Assembly: GCF_022132145.1 (NCBI RefSeq)
Contig: NZ_JAJISP010000003.1
Coordinates: 472,832 to 536,831, forward strand
Source: Pseudomonas sp. MMS21 TM103
GTDB lineage: Bacteria; Pseudomonadota; Gammaproteobacteria; Pseudomonadales; Pseudomonadaceae
Length of the DNA: 64,000 bases
Direction: 5' to 3'
Shown: one piece after another, positions 10,847-21,000 of the stretch
Layout: each line of letters starts with the position of its first letter
How positions within the stretch are numbered: the first letter of the stretch is position 1
Translations under genes and position numbers: made by a program
The notes under the pieces: generated by a model
What the model was told of the DNA's origin: nothing
Databases searched by the model: none
Seen by the model: only the letters and a program-made list of their open reading frames with translations

Positions 10847-12855
10847 TCTCCTCTCCCCGAAAAAGCCAACACTTGATGTAAACGCCGATCAAGTTTCATT
10901 GTTTCGCTCCTTACCCGTTCACCCTTATTCTCAGCGGAAAATTGCGCTAGCGCCTTCAGCAACCAGTGGATTGGCGCCGGTAGCTTTCCCCCACGTTCGA
11001 TAAGCTTGCAAATCAAGCGGGTCGCGCCAGGCGCATAGGCCGTAAAAATCTCATCCTCCAACGAAACGATGACCTGGCAACTGCCAGGATCGCCCTGCCG
11101 CGCGCAGCGCCCAAACAGCTGGCGGTCAATCCTGCGGGACTCATGGTATTCGGTGAGAATGACGTGCAGGCCACCCTTCTCGGCGACACCGGGGCCAAGC
11201 TCAATATCGGTTCCGCGCCCGGCGATGTTTGTCGCCACGGTAACCCGGCCAAGAAGCCCCGTCTGGGCGACCACTTCAGCCTCGTCAGCATCCTGCTTGG
11301 CGTTCAACAATGCGTGCGCGATCCCGCGCTGGGTGAGTACGGCACTTATGTCTTCGGAAGCTTTCACCGAGCGCGTTCCGATCAGCACCGGCCGCCCTTG
11401 CAAGACTGCAAGCTGTTGCACCGCATCCGCGACGGCATCCCATTTCTGCGTAGCCGTTGCACACACGCAGGCGCATTTGAAGTGGCGCTTCGAGGGTTTG
11501 TTCAGTGGCACCCTGGTACTGGAAAGCCAGTAAGTGGCCTTGATCTCCCGGGCCACCTCACTGGCGGTTCCCGTCATGCCCGACAGGCGGATATAGCGAC
11601 GAAACAGCCGTTGATAGGTCAAGCGCGCAAGGGTTTCGCGCCCCTCGGTGAGTTCACAACCCTCCTTGATCTCGATCAGCTGATGCAGCCCTCGCTCCCA
11701 GGAGCGATCAGGCATCACCCGGCCCGTAGACTCATCGACGATCTGTACCTTGTTGTCAGACACCACGTAGTGGCAATCACGCTGGTATAGCAGTTCTGCA
11801 CACAGCGCTCGGGTCACCAGCTCCTCGCGCGCGCGGACGGAGCTCCATACGCCCCCAGCGCCCACACAGGCCGCAATTCTTCCCCTTCCCGCCTCGGTCA
11901 GCACCGCCTGCCGTTCACTAATATTCAGGACAAAGTCTTCCATTACGGTCAGCCTGCGAGCGAGGTCAAGGGCGAGCCCATAGTCGTTCAGTTCCTGGCG
12001 CTGACTGACGGGTGACGACAGTATCAAGGGGGTGCAGGCCTCATCGATGAACACGCTGTCGGCCTCATCGACAATGGCAAAATAGAGCCCGCGCAAGACC
12101 AGCTGCTCGTCACGGCTACCGGCACCATTCAGTGCCTCCAGGGCCAGGTGCAAGCGACTGCTTCTGCGCGAGAGCGTCACCCCATCGCGCAAATAGTCGA
12201 AAGCCAGCGCCTTGTTGGTGCAATAGGTGATGGCTTGCGCATAGGCCTCACGCTTGGCCTTCCTGGGCATCCCCTGCACCACGGTGCCGACGCTCAGCCC
12301 TAGAAACCGATAGAGCGGCATCATCAATTCCGCATCGCGCCGAGCCAGGTAATCGTTCACCGTGATGACATGCACCGGGTAGCCCGCCAGCGCCACCACA
12401 CACGCCGGTAGCGTGGCCGCAAAGGTCTTGCCTTCCCCGGTGGCCATTTCGACCAACTTGCCGTCGAGCAACGCCCAGCCAGCCATCAGTTGCGCCGCAT
12501 AGTGTCGACGGCCCAGGGTGCGCGAGGCCGCTTCACGCACCAGGGCAAAGCACTCCCCGACCAGGGGTGGGGTAAAGCCAGCGCGGCGAAGTCGTTCCCG
12601 CATCTGCTGTGCATGTAGTTGCAGCGCCTCGTCCGTGAACGCCCTGAAGCCTTGGTCATGCGCGTCGGTCAGCACAACAATCTTGCGTAACCACGTGCTG
12701 GAATGACGCAGCCGGTCGCTGACCGGGGCGATTAGCGTGGCGAAGAGGAAATCTGCGACCCGGTCATGCCACCTGGGCTGAGCTTCTGCCCGCTCTGGAT
12801 AGGGACGCGCGGCGGATAACTCGACAGTACCCGCCAGGATGTCGGCTCTGCTCAT
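10843..12855 (-). CDS. SecA-like translocase ATPase, lacking wing domain and C-tail
   Basis: A 670-residue SecA paralogue; housekeeping SecA is about 900. Motor motifs are complete: Walker A ATGEGKT (138-144), DEAD box VDEADS (262-267), ATNIAGRGTDIEL (541-553), and the arginine-finger segment RRIDRQLFGRCARQGDPGS (574-592). A preprotein-crosslinking region lies at about 280-425. After residue 600 only one helix aligns with the helical scaffold, and the protein ends at the point where SecA continues into wing, IRA1 and zinc tail. The extreme N terminus is also divergent. It probably hydrolyses ATP to move or unfold protein at the inner membrane. It is 7 bases after the M50-HlyD gene and overlaps the small adaptor by 4 bases. 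Because its only large neighbour is the giant exoprotein, I infer a dedicated substrate. Whether it docks on SecYEG or on the M50 membrane protein cannot be told. Confidence 0.85.
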   Translation of the reverse strand: MSRADILAGTVELSAARPYPERAEAQPRWHDRVADFLFATLIAPVSDRLRHSSTWLRKIVVLTDAHDQGFRAFTDEALQLHAQQMRERLRRAGFTPPLVGECFALVREAASRTLGRRHYAAQLMAGWALLDGKLVEMATGEGKTFAATLPACVVALAGYPVHVITVNDYLARRDAELMMPLYRFLGLSVGTVVQGMPRKAKREAYAQAITYCTNKALAFDYLRDGVTLSRRSSRLHLALEALNGAGSRDEQLVLRGLYFAIVDEADSVFIDEACTPLILSSPVSQRQELNDYGLALDLARRLTVMEDFVLNISERQAVLTEAGRGRIAACVGAGGVWSSVRAREELVTRALCAELLYQRDCHYVVSDNKVQIVDESTGRVMPDRSWERGLHQLIEIKEGCELTEGRETLARLTYQRLFRRYIRLSGMTGTASEVAREIKATYWLSSTRVPLNKPSKRHFKCACVCATATQKWDAVADAVQQLAVLQGRPVLIGTRSVKASEDISAVLTQRGIAHALLNAKQDADEAEVVAQTGLLGRVTVATNIAGRGTDIELGPGVAEKGGLHVILTEYHESRRIDRQLFGRCARQGDPGSCQVIVSLEDEIFTAYAPGATRLICKLIERGGKLPAPIHWLLKALAQFSAENKGERVRSETMKLDRRLHQVLAFSGRGE

Positions 12856-12862
12856 TGCCTGC

Positions 12863-15010
12863 CTATATGTTGAAGTGCGAGAGGAACATCAAGCGGATGC
12901 CGCGATACCATTGCATGGCCAAGGGCTCCTTCTCATGGCTGAAGCGAACGTAGACGCGCTCGCCCCAGAATACTCGTTCGGGGTTCTGCAGAAGCTCGAC
13001 ATCGAGCTGGAACATGCGATGCAGGGTTTTGGCACTCGTCTGGTCCCGCGGGTCGATAAAGATCTTCCCGCCCCCCTCCGTCGAGAGGGCTCGGCTCGGC
13101 AGCGTATCGGTGCCGGCTGGGGCAAGGCGCACGATTCGGCCCTCGGAAGCCAGTTCGGCCCGGTGCACGTGACGCACAGCAACGTGATTAGTCGCCAACC
13201 GCACCCGGTCCACTGCACTCTGATCCACGACTACCCGGACCAGCAGTCGCCCCTTCTCGACGACGTAGCCGAGCAGTTCGCCCTTTTGATAAAAACGGCC
13301 GGGAATATTTTCCGACTGCGGCAGGATAAACACGCCATCGGTGCCAGCCCGAACGAGCAATCCATCAAGCCGCTCACGCGATCTGGCCAGTGCAGCCCCC
13401 TCTGCCTCGAGTTGCTCTCGAATGACATTGGCCTTGGACTTATCCGCGACGAACTGTGCGCCGTACTCGGCTTGCAACTCGGACACCCGGGCTTCGCTCA
13501 ATCTGACCTGGGCATCCAACTCAGGATCATACGACCTAGCCAGGACCTGCCCCTTGACCACACGCGTGCCCGGCTTAACCAATATCTCGCCGATGAATCC
13601 ATTGACGCCTGAGCGCACCATGGCCTCATCGGCAAACCAGATCACCCCCTCGGCATCCGAACGAAACGGCATCGGCACGAAGAACACAAAGGCCACGAAG
13701 GCCACCAGCACGCCCAGGGTAATCGAAACGGCGCGGGTCCTTTTCACACTCAATGCGGGGCTATCAAAGAGGTACTTCACAGCCTTACCCAAGGGCATCA
13801 CGATCATCGTGATTACCGCCCAGATCGCCAGCACCACGCCAACCACCAGGTAATGGCTTGCTACGAACAGGGCAATAGCGAGTGTTACAAAAACGCGGTA
13901 TATCGTTGAGGCCGGCCCATAAAACAGAAACCAGGTTTTCTCGCCTGCTGTGGCATGCGGCGGCTCAGCGTCCGATACTCCATAAACATAGCGCCGCAGC
14001 AAGTACTCCCAGTAACGCAGAGAGCGGGCGGCCAAGTTGGGCATTTCAATCAGGTCGGTGAGGATGTAATAGGCGTCGTAGCGCAACAGTGGGTTGCCAT
14101 TGAACAGGAGCGTGGTGATCCCAGCGATCATCATCACGTTGAACAACACCGCGCGCAAGACTCCGGGCTCGATCAGCAGCCACCCATAGAAGGCTATTGC
14201 GGCGACAAACAACTCGGCCAACATACCGGCCGCGCCGACCATGGCCCGCTGATACTTGGACCTGAATGCCGTCGCCGCAGAGGCATCAACATATGGCACA
14301 GGCATCAGCACCAACAGCATCAGCCCAATATCATGCACCTCGCCACCACCGGCCTTAGTGGCCGAGGCATGGCCGAGTTCGTGCATTGCCTTGATCACTG
14401 GAAAAACCAGCCACATCAATAACAGGTTGTCGACGGCCAGCACGCGATCAGAAAAGTTGTTGGACAGCGCCTGCCAGTTCGGCGGAACCATAGCCAGTGC
14501 CGGCACGACCACCAGCAGCCAAAGTAACCCGCTCCAACGCCCCCAAAGCAAGCCGATCAGTTTGGGGAAGCGGTCAAGGAAGGTGTCTGGGTCCCACAAC
14601 GGAATACGCACAGACATGGGATTCATATAAGTACGTCTACGCTGCACTTTTTGCTCACGCGCACCACGATCGAATACCTCACTGGCATCCGGCGTCACGT
14701 CGCTTTGCAACAGGTCGGCGGTATGCAACTGACCGAGCAGGCTGATGATTTCATCCTGGGTTGGCGCCTCGTCCCCCAGGCGCTTGTTGGCCAGTTCCCA
14801 CAGGTTTTCCACGGTGCGCTTGCCGTCCATTGACGCAATCAGCAACCGTGCCGCCGGTGTAAAGCGATGCACGCGGTTGGAAATTGGATCCTGCAACAGG
14901 TACCAGACCTGATTGCGGTAGCGATGTCGATACAGCCGCGCGTGCGAGCGCAGCCGTGGTTTGAGCGCCGCAACGCGATACCAGGCGCTACTCAGGAGTG
15001 GCGCACTCAC
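12863..15010 (-). CDS. PqqD-like / M50 zinc metalloprotease / HlyD fusion membrane protein
   Basis: A 715-residue, three-part protein. Residues 25-105 resemble PqqD-type, RRE-like peptide-binding domains (YLLQDPISNRVHRFTPAARLL, then a short helical part). Residues 150-445 are a polytopic M50 site-2-protease core with the zinc motif HELGH (210-214) and a second motif NGNPLLRYDAYY (305-315), as in YydH-type peptide zinc metalloproteases. After the last membrane segment (427-446) come a lipoyl half (464-500), a coiled coil with many Glu/Ala/Arg (500-545) and a beta-barrel facing the periplasm. The start is GTG with TAGG upstream. It lies 25 bases after the GAF-HlyD gene. Likely role: recognise a leader in the cytoplasm or membrane, cleave it or hold the substrate, and pass it to the periplasmic adaptor path. 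The function is inferred. Confidence 0.82.
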   Translation of the reverse strand: MSAPLLSSAWYRVAALKPRLRSHARLYRHRYRNQVWYLLQDPISNRVHRFTPAARLLIASMDGKRTVENLWELANKRLGDEAPTQDEIISLLGQLHTADLLQSDVTPDASEVFDRGAREQKVQRRRTYMNPMSVRIPLWDPDTFLDRFPKLIGLLWGRWSGLLWLLVVVPALAMVPPNWQALSNNFSDRVLAVDNLLLMWLVFPVIKAMHELGHASATKAGGGEVHDIGLMLLVLMPVPYVDASAATAFRSKYQRAMVGAAGMLAELFVAAIAFYGWLLIEPGVLRAVLFNVMMIAGITTLLFNGNPLLRYDAYYILTDLIEMPNLAARSLRYWEYLLRRYVYGVSDAEPPHATAGEKTWFLFYGPASTIYRVFVTLAIALFVASHYLVVGVVLAIWAVITMIVMPLGKAVKYLFDSPALSVKRTRAVSITLGVLVAFVAFVFFVPMPFRSDAEGVIWFADEAMVRSGVNGFIGEILVKPGTRVVKGQVLARSYDPELDAQVRLSEARVSELQAEYGAQFVADKSKANVIREQLEAEGAALARSRERLDGLLVRAGTDGVFILPQSENIPGRFYQKGELLGYVVEKGRLLVRVVVDQSAVDRVRLATNHVAVRHVHRAELASEGRIVRLAPAGTDTLPSRALSTEGGGKIFIDPRDQTSAKTLHRMFQLDVELLQNPERVFWGERVYVRFSHEKEPLAMQWYRGIRLMFLSHFNI

Positions 15011-15035
15011 CCTTGCCTACCCCTGGTGCGGATCA

Positions 15036-16949
15036 TCATGGCATCCACTTCCAGGACCATAGACGGAACCAATCGACCAGGCTGTGGGTAAAGATCCAGA
15101 TCAGCTTGCGCTCGCCGACCGACACCTTGCCAACGCCTTCCATACCGGGCCGCAATCGATCGGCAGGTCCTTCGATCTGGGCCTCGACCCGAAAGTAGTT
15201 CGTGCCGTCTTCCGAAGTCGATACCGGCGTCACCTGCTTCACAGCAAAGTGCATGACGTTGTAGGGGATCCCGGACAGGGCCAGGCTGCCCGCCTGACCG
15301 ACTTCAATTTGCGAGATGTCGCGCTCGTCCACATTGAGAATCACCCGATAGGTATCAAGCGGGGCAATTTCAAACAACACCCGCCCCTGCTCCACCGGCG
15401 AGCCCAGCAGTTGTCTCAGGTCGCCGGAGACGACAATCCCATCGAAGGGTGCCGTCAGCGTTGCGCGCGCGAGCTTCTCCTCGGCCAGTGACAGCTGCGC
15501 CTGAGCCTGGTTTATCTGTGCCTGGGCGATGGTCATGGCCGTTCGATCCTGCTGCGCCAGGGCCTGCCTGAACCTGCGCTCCGACTGTGCGCGCTCGGAT
15601 GCCCAACGAACCTGGTCCAGCTTCAGGTCGCGGTCATCCAGTCGAGAGAGCACCTGGCCCTTCTTGACAGTATCGCCGGCGCGAACCTGCCCCTCTGCAA
15701 TGTAGCCGTCAAACGGCGCTGCCACAGCGCGCTGTAATGCCCCTTCGACCACCGCCTTGGAGGACACCCGGTAATCCGTTTGATACAGGCTGAAAAAGAC
15801 GATGATCAGCACGACGACCAAGGCAATCAGCTTGACGCCAGAATGACGCGGCCCGAAGAGTGCTTGTGCACCTCTGGAAAATCCCTCCCGCAAACGCTGA
15901 AAGGCGCTTCGCTCGTTCTGTAACTTGAGCCAGAGAATCGGCCCGAGCAACAGTCCGGTCGTTTCACACAGGCTGACTTCTTCGGCGGAAAAGCACACAC
16001 CATGAGTCCGCTCCAGGGTAATGACGCCGACCACTTCGCCGCCGTCGATCAGCGGCACAGAACAGACCGCCACATCCCTCAGCTCCGTCGCCAATTCGGC
16101 ATGTGCCAACAGCCCTAGTGCCTCCTCATCCGCTACCGGGTAGACAATCACCGCGTCAAGATCCAGCACTTCGTCCATGGCATCGCTGATATGCCGTACC
16201 AGATTGGCCTTGCGGTCGAATTTGGCCGTGTCGGATATCGCCTTGACTTCGATGCATCCCGATTTCTCACACCCAAGGCTGACCCGGTCGCATTCCAAGC
16301 GCGCCGCCAGTTCATTCACCACGGCGAGCGCAGAGGCACCGAACTGGTATTCCTGGACAGCCGTCGCCACAAGGTCAGAGGCAATCGAAAGCCGCTCCAG
16401 GCGTGCGGCATAGATATCCAGCTCCTGTTGCCGGAACTGATCGATCAACCAAGCGCTACCCCAGTGCATCAAGCGCAGGGCACGCTGTAGTTCTTGCTCT
16501 GAGGGGTTTTCAATATCCAGAATCACCGCACCATGCAGCGCCCCTGATACTTCAATCGGATAACCGACAAAAGCTGATTTCGGGACTCCACCTTCACGGC
16601 CTTTACCACGTCGCTCAATCGCAACTTTCTCAATAACGCCTCGCCGCTCCTTAAAGACCTGATCGACGATGCCTCGTTTCTCTTTGAGTGCCTTCTCGGC
16701 AGTAGAGCCTAGATATTGCATATTGCGTGAGACATCAGGCCATACGGCTGCTGCACTATAGGCACCATCATGATCTGGCCCCAGGACAAGCAGTGCCCCA
16801 CTAACCCGTTCGATCTGAGGACACAGGATGGCCAGCCAGCTCATCCAGAATTCACTGGCATCCTTGGGCGAAACAAAGCACGCCCAAGCGGCTAACTCTG
16901 CCTGTGTGTGCGTATCGCTCAGTTGAGAGTGAATCGATGCACTGCTCAA
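15036..16949 (-). CDS. GAF-GAF-TM-HlyD fusion protein
   Basis: A 637-residue protein joining sensing and adaptor parts. Residues 35-170 and about 190-345 look like two GAF domains (the second carries LECDRVSLG and VAVCSVPLIDGGEVVGVITLER-type strands). One membrane segment (LIALVVVLIIVFFSLY, about 374-389) leads to a periplasmic HlyD module: lipoyl half RAVAAPFDGYIAEGQVRAGD (about 407-426), coiled coil to about 500 rich in Gln/Ala, second lipoyl half ATLTAPFDGIVVSGDL, and a barrel. The start is TTG with AGGGA seven bases upstream; no ATG lies between that TTG and the preceding in-frame stop. GAF domains facing the cytoplasm would let export respond to a small ligand or protein. No cofactor-binding residue can be assigned. 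Confidence 0.82.
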   Translation of the reverse strand: MSSASIHSQLSDTHTQAELAAWACFVSPKDASEFWMSWLAILCPQIERVSGALLVLGPDHDGAYSAAAVWPDVSRNMQYLGSTAEKALKEKRGIVDQVFKERRGVIEKVAIERRGKGREGGVPKSAFVGYPIEVSGALHGAVILDIENPSEQELQRALRLMHWGSAWLIDQFRQQELDIYAARLERLSIASDLVATAVQEYQFGASALAVVNELAARLECDRVSLGCEKSGCIEVKAISDTAKFDRKANLVRHISDAMDEVLDLDAVIVYPVADEEALGLLAHAELATELRDVAVCSVPLIDGGEVVGVITLERTHGVCFSAEEVSLCETTGLLLGPILWLKLQNERSAFQRLREGFSRGAQALFGPRHSGVKLIALVVVLIIVFFSLYQTDYRVSSKAVVEGALQRAVAAPFDGYIAEGQVRAGDTVKKGQVLSRLDDRDLKLDQVRWASERAQSERRFRQALAQQDRTAMTIAQAQINQAQAQLSLAEEKLARATLTAPFDGIVVSGDLRQLLGSPVEQGRVLFEIAPLDTYRVILNVDERDISQIEVGQAGSLALSGIPYNVMHFAVKQVTPVSTSEDGTNYFRVEAQIEGPADRLRPGMEGVGKVSVGERKLIWIFTHSLVDWFRLWSWKWMP

Positions 16950-17230
16950 TAAGACGTCCCTTATCTTCTTAAATACGAGCCACTACATACATAGACGCTC
17001 GACAACTTAAGTCATTCCGGGTTACCTCTGAAACCACCCCCAGTTCGGTGGAACTTCTCCCGGTATGACTTTGCTGTCAAACGTAATACTGCCAATCAGA
17101 ACACGGCGTTATACCTGTGCCAAGAAATACCCCCTCATGACTCCAGAGTAACCTTAGCCTGATAAAGCCGCACCCACCCACCTGCGCGCAGCGCACCCTT
17201 GCCCAGGAGCAAGGGCGGGCAATACTGCGA
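16950..17230. other. 281-base spacer inside the accessory operon
   Basis: This is the only long gap in the operon, between the SapC and GAF-HlyD genes. A GC-rich hairpin (CCCTTG/CAAGGG around 17198-17217) lies shortly after the SapC stop but has no T run. The gap could hold a second promoter for the four export genes; I see no clear -35/-10 pair. Confidence 0.4.
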
Positions 17231-18046
17231 TTAACCTTTGCGTTTAGCCCCTTTGCCATCTGTTGCCTTGGTCTCGGCCTCGACCGCCTCGCCTCCTGGC
17301 TTGTCAGCATCGCCCTTGCCACCATGAATCAGAACCAAGCGGTCTTTAACAGCATTGAAGTTGTGCATGGACTGCAAGTGCAGGTAAGTCAACTCCAACT
17401 GGTCGGTCTTGGCCAGCTCGGACAACACCTCTCCAGGCAGCTCATTGAGCTTCTTGCGATTGACCACCATGAAGCCGTTGAGCGACATCTTCTCGCCGGA
17501 GCCTAGGGTGAATTGCGCCTCCATGGGTTCGAGCAATTCGAGCTCGATCAGCTTTTTGCAAAACTGCTGGGTCAGCAGATGCTGACCACGGTAGTCCTGC
17601 AGGAACTTGAGCACGCCATCGACATAGGGCGTAGCTTTACCGTCCTCGTTAAACAACGGCTGCCCACGTCCCTCGCTGTTCAGACCTGGGAATTTTTCGT
17701 CGATGCACAAGGTGAAGGTCTTTTCATCTGCACTGCTTGAGAACACGAACGGATAACGGCGAACAAAAGCGGGGATGTATTTCGCCTGCCAGGCACCGTC
17801 CTTCGACAAGAACAGATTTTCATTACCGCGCACCCCCAGAATCACGACCGGGGTCACTGTATCGGCACTCCCTGCAAATACGATTGCGTAATCCGATGCC
17901 GCCAGCGGAAACTCAACCGCCATCAATGGCAACGAGTTCAAATTGCGGACAAATGAATAATCGCTCCCCACATCCACCGAGCACTGAGCATGTCGCCCAC
18001 TGTTGACTGGAACGGCTGTTTCGTAGATCAGTTGTTGAGTGGTCAT
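17231..18046 (-). CDS. SapC family protein
   Basis: A 271-residue protein with the SapC-family pattern: FSFVRNLNSLPL-like strand (YSFVRNLNSLPLMAVEF), FPLAASDYAIVF, VVILGVRGNENLFL, and WQAKYIPAFVRRYPFVF. The C-terminal 25 residues are Gly/Lys/Glu-rich and probably disordered. The family is named after a Campylobacter S-layer locus, but its biochemical role is not settled. The start is the ATG preceded by AAAGGA at good spacing; a TTG one codon earlier is also open. It sits 20 bases after the giant gene's stop, so it is surely co-transcribed and may be a chaperone or accessory factor for that protein. No signal peptide is seen. Confidence 0.85.
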   Translation of the reverse strand: MTTQQLIYETAVPVNSGRHAQCSVDVGSDYSFVRNLNSLPLMAVEFPLAASDYAIVFAGSADTVTPVVILGVRGNENLFLSKDGAWQAKYIPAFVRRYPFVFSSSADEKTFTLCIDEKFPGLNSEGRGQPLFNEDGKATPYVDGVLKFLQDYRGQHLLTQQFCKKLIELELLEPMEAQFTLGSGEKMSLNGFMVVNRKKLNELPGEVLSELAKTDQLELTYLHLQSMHNFNAVKDRLVLIHGGKGDADKPGGEAVEAETKATDGKGAKRKG

Positions 18047-18066
18047 CAAACATCATCCTTTAAGTT

Positions 18067-21000
18067 TTAATCGACACTGAAATGTGAACTGCTTACTTCT
18101 GGCAGCACCTTGCAACTCGTAGAAACAAACACTTTGAGGTTAGCATTGGGATTGCGTTGTGCCTGACTTTCTCCTGCGTGATTGACGAAATCCGCTACCC
18201 AGTTCTCGGCGGCGTCAATACCTTCGGCTTTTACCGCACGCTCATTCAGCGCAAATGTTGAGTCCCAATTAATAATGCGTGGCGTTTCCTGCTGGTTGTC
18301 AGCAGCTTCCTTCAGCGGCGCCACATACAATGGCAAGGACCGCACATGCAGGGCTACGCTTGCCTCGGACATATCTGCCGAGGCCATTACCACGGGCTCG
18401 ACAGTCCGTCCGCCCGCGTCCAGCGTATTGCTCATGACGCCATCATCGGTGTGCTCCAGGCCAGCAGCATGACCCAGTTCATGAGCCAGGACGGACAGCA
18501 GATCCATCTGACCGGCGGCCTCGCCACCCACTGCCTGCAGCGAGTCGCCGAACAGGGCGTACTCGGTGTCATCGGCCGGCATGGCATCGATGTACCAGCC
18601 ATAACCTGCGGCGTTCAGGTCGATGAACACGGTCCCGCCCCGGTACGCACCCAACTCCAACCCAGGCAGATCGGTAATCTGCACGTCGACACTTCTCATC
18701 AGTTCGACAGCGCTTTCGCCCACGCTCAACGACCAGCGGCGAATGGCCTCGTCGATGAGGGGTTGCAACTGTGTCATCGTCAGGCTGACTTCACCGGTGT
18801 ACTGGGCGGATGCAGCCTGTGCGGCAAGCAACGGGCTGGCGCTGCTCGGGATAGTCGGGTCATCGGTCTTTAGGCTCATGCTGTCGAACGATACCGAACC
18901 GTCCTTGGCAAACACCCCAAAGCGCCCGTCCACCGTTTCAGCGTTATAGACATGCCCAAGTACGGACTGGCCGTTAAGGGTCACGCTCACCGATGCCCCA
19001 TGCAGCGAGACACCCAGGGTGTAGTCCACACCGGCCTGCAATGAGTTGTTGCTGATTGCCGCGTCGATGGTCCAGCGGCTGCCCTGAAGGTGCCCGATCA
19101 AGATCTGCTGGGTCTGTACGTCGATAGCCACCCACTTGTAATCCGTGCTGCTGTACTGATCGAAGACGAAGCCCGCCCGCGCCGTAGTGCTGAACGTGGC
19201 ATTCATTTCAAGCAACGAGCCAGTCAGCTTATCCACGCCGTCCAGGCTCGCCAGGCTCAGCAGCGCGTCGCCGCCAGCGGATGCTCCGCTATAGCGACCG
19301 CCGGACAAGCTGAAGCTGCCACCACTGACCATATCCGCGCCACTGAACAACACATTGTCAGGGTTGGCGAACTGCTCGGTTCTGGAGGCCGTCGCCGCCG
19401 CGGGGACGACCAGGACCGAGATGTTATCCAGCTCACCCCGCGCATTGTTGGAGCCGAATCCGACCAGCCCCCAGTTCAAGCCATAGCTCCAGTCATCCAC
19501 TACAGTCGGCTTGAAGGTATGGCTAAAGTAGGTGTTGTTATCCACGACCAAGGTGGCCGTCAGGCCATTGACCGCCAACACGACGTTGTACCAGGCATTG
19601 TTCTTCAGGCCGCCCTTCACGGATGCCTGGTCGAGCACGTGCCAGCCTGTGTCATCTCGCTGCCCCATCACCAGCTTGTTAGTCGAGACATCGAGCCCGG
19701 CGAACTTGAAGCTGCTTGCGCTCTGGTAGTCGAAAATAATGAAGCTGTTGGCATCCCAACCGCCCACGGGTTTGTTGGCCTTGATGCTGGCCGTCACTTC
19801 GAAATACGACGGCAATGCATCTCCCACCTGATAGACCGCCACGGCATCGGCGTGCGAGGACTTGGACGAAACCTGCAGCGTACCGCCGGACACCTCCCAG
19901 GTGCCGCTATCCGGAGCCAGCGCCTGCATGGTGCCGTCGTTGAAGTTGGCCGTACGCAGCACGTCGCGCTTGCCACCCGGAATATTGCCGGCCTGCGGAT
20001 CTGCCGGGGCTCCGGTCTGTGTCTGCCAGGCGAAATCCTTCTGCCGGATCAAGCCCAATTCACCCGCTGGCTCACCGTGGCGATAGGCCTGACTCGGGTC
20101 GCCGTTGGTGTCGGCAAAGCGGGTCGGATCAGCACCATCACTGGCCGAGAGGGTGTAAAGGAACTCGGCCAACTGCGGTTGTAGCGTGCGGCTTACTGTG
20201 GCCATGCCGAAGGGGGCAAACGGCACCAGGTAGGAGTTGAACTCGCCGACCCAATCAATCAGGCGGTCCCCGCCAGTATTAGCGATCAGTACATCACGCC
20301 CGGCACCACCAAAGGCGCGGTCTTCGTAGCTGGCCTGGGTGTCAGGCTGATCGTTGCGCAAGGCATTGGTGGCCTGATTGTCGTCGGCATTCAAAAGGTC
20401 ATTGCCGAAACCACCGTATATATCATCGCGGCCAGTACCGCCCACCAGCCAGTCATTGCCGGTATCACCGAAGATGCGGTCATTACCATCGTTCCAGGCT
20501 TCGGGATAACCACTGGCGGTCTGGCCGACCGGCTTGGGATTGATGCCGGCAGGGACATAGGTGCCTTCGCGGGTGGAGAAGTTGAGGAACCACTCGAGGC
20601 CACCGGCATCGGTATTATTGGCCGAGCCATCGGCGTTGAGGGTAATCTTGCGCAGTGGGTCATACTCGTCATAGAGCGCGAACTCTCCAGCGCGGCGGGT
20701 ACGATCGTAGTGCCAACCGTCAGGGTCTTCCGGGTTGTAACGCAGCACATCAACCGGGTTGTAGGGGTGGGTGTAGTCGCTACGAGCTATCCCCTCCAGA
20801 CTGCCACCTGCGCCGTACACCTGGGTGTAGGCCTCGTTCAGCGCCTCGCCACCGAGGATGGCATCATCACCCGAGCCGCCGTGCAGCCAATCGTTGCCCA
20901 GACCGCCGAAGATAATATCGTCGGCGTTATGCGCATCCGGCCGGCCCTGATCGTCCACTGTTTTCTTGGTCGTAGTGGTGAACTCGTCAGCCATGCCATT

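Noticed and set aside
19090..20184. A 364-codon plus-strand frame opposite the lectin-like domains
   Set aside because: Antisense to a well-supported coding region; no recognisable family or ribosome site.
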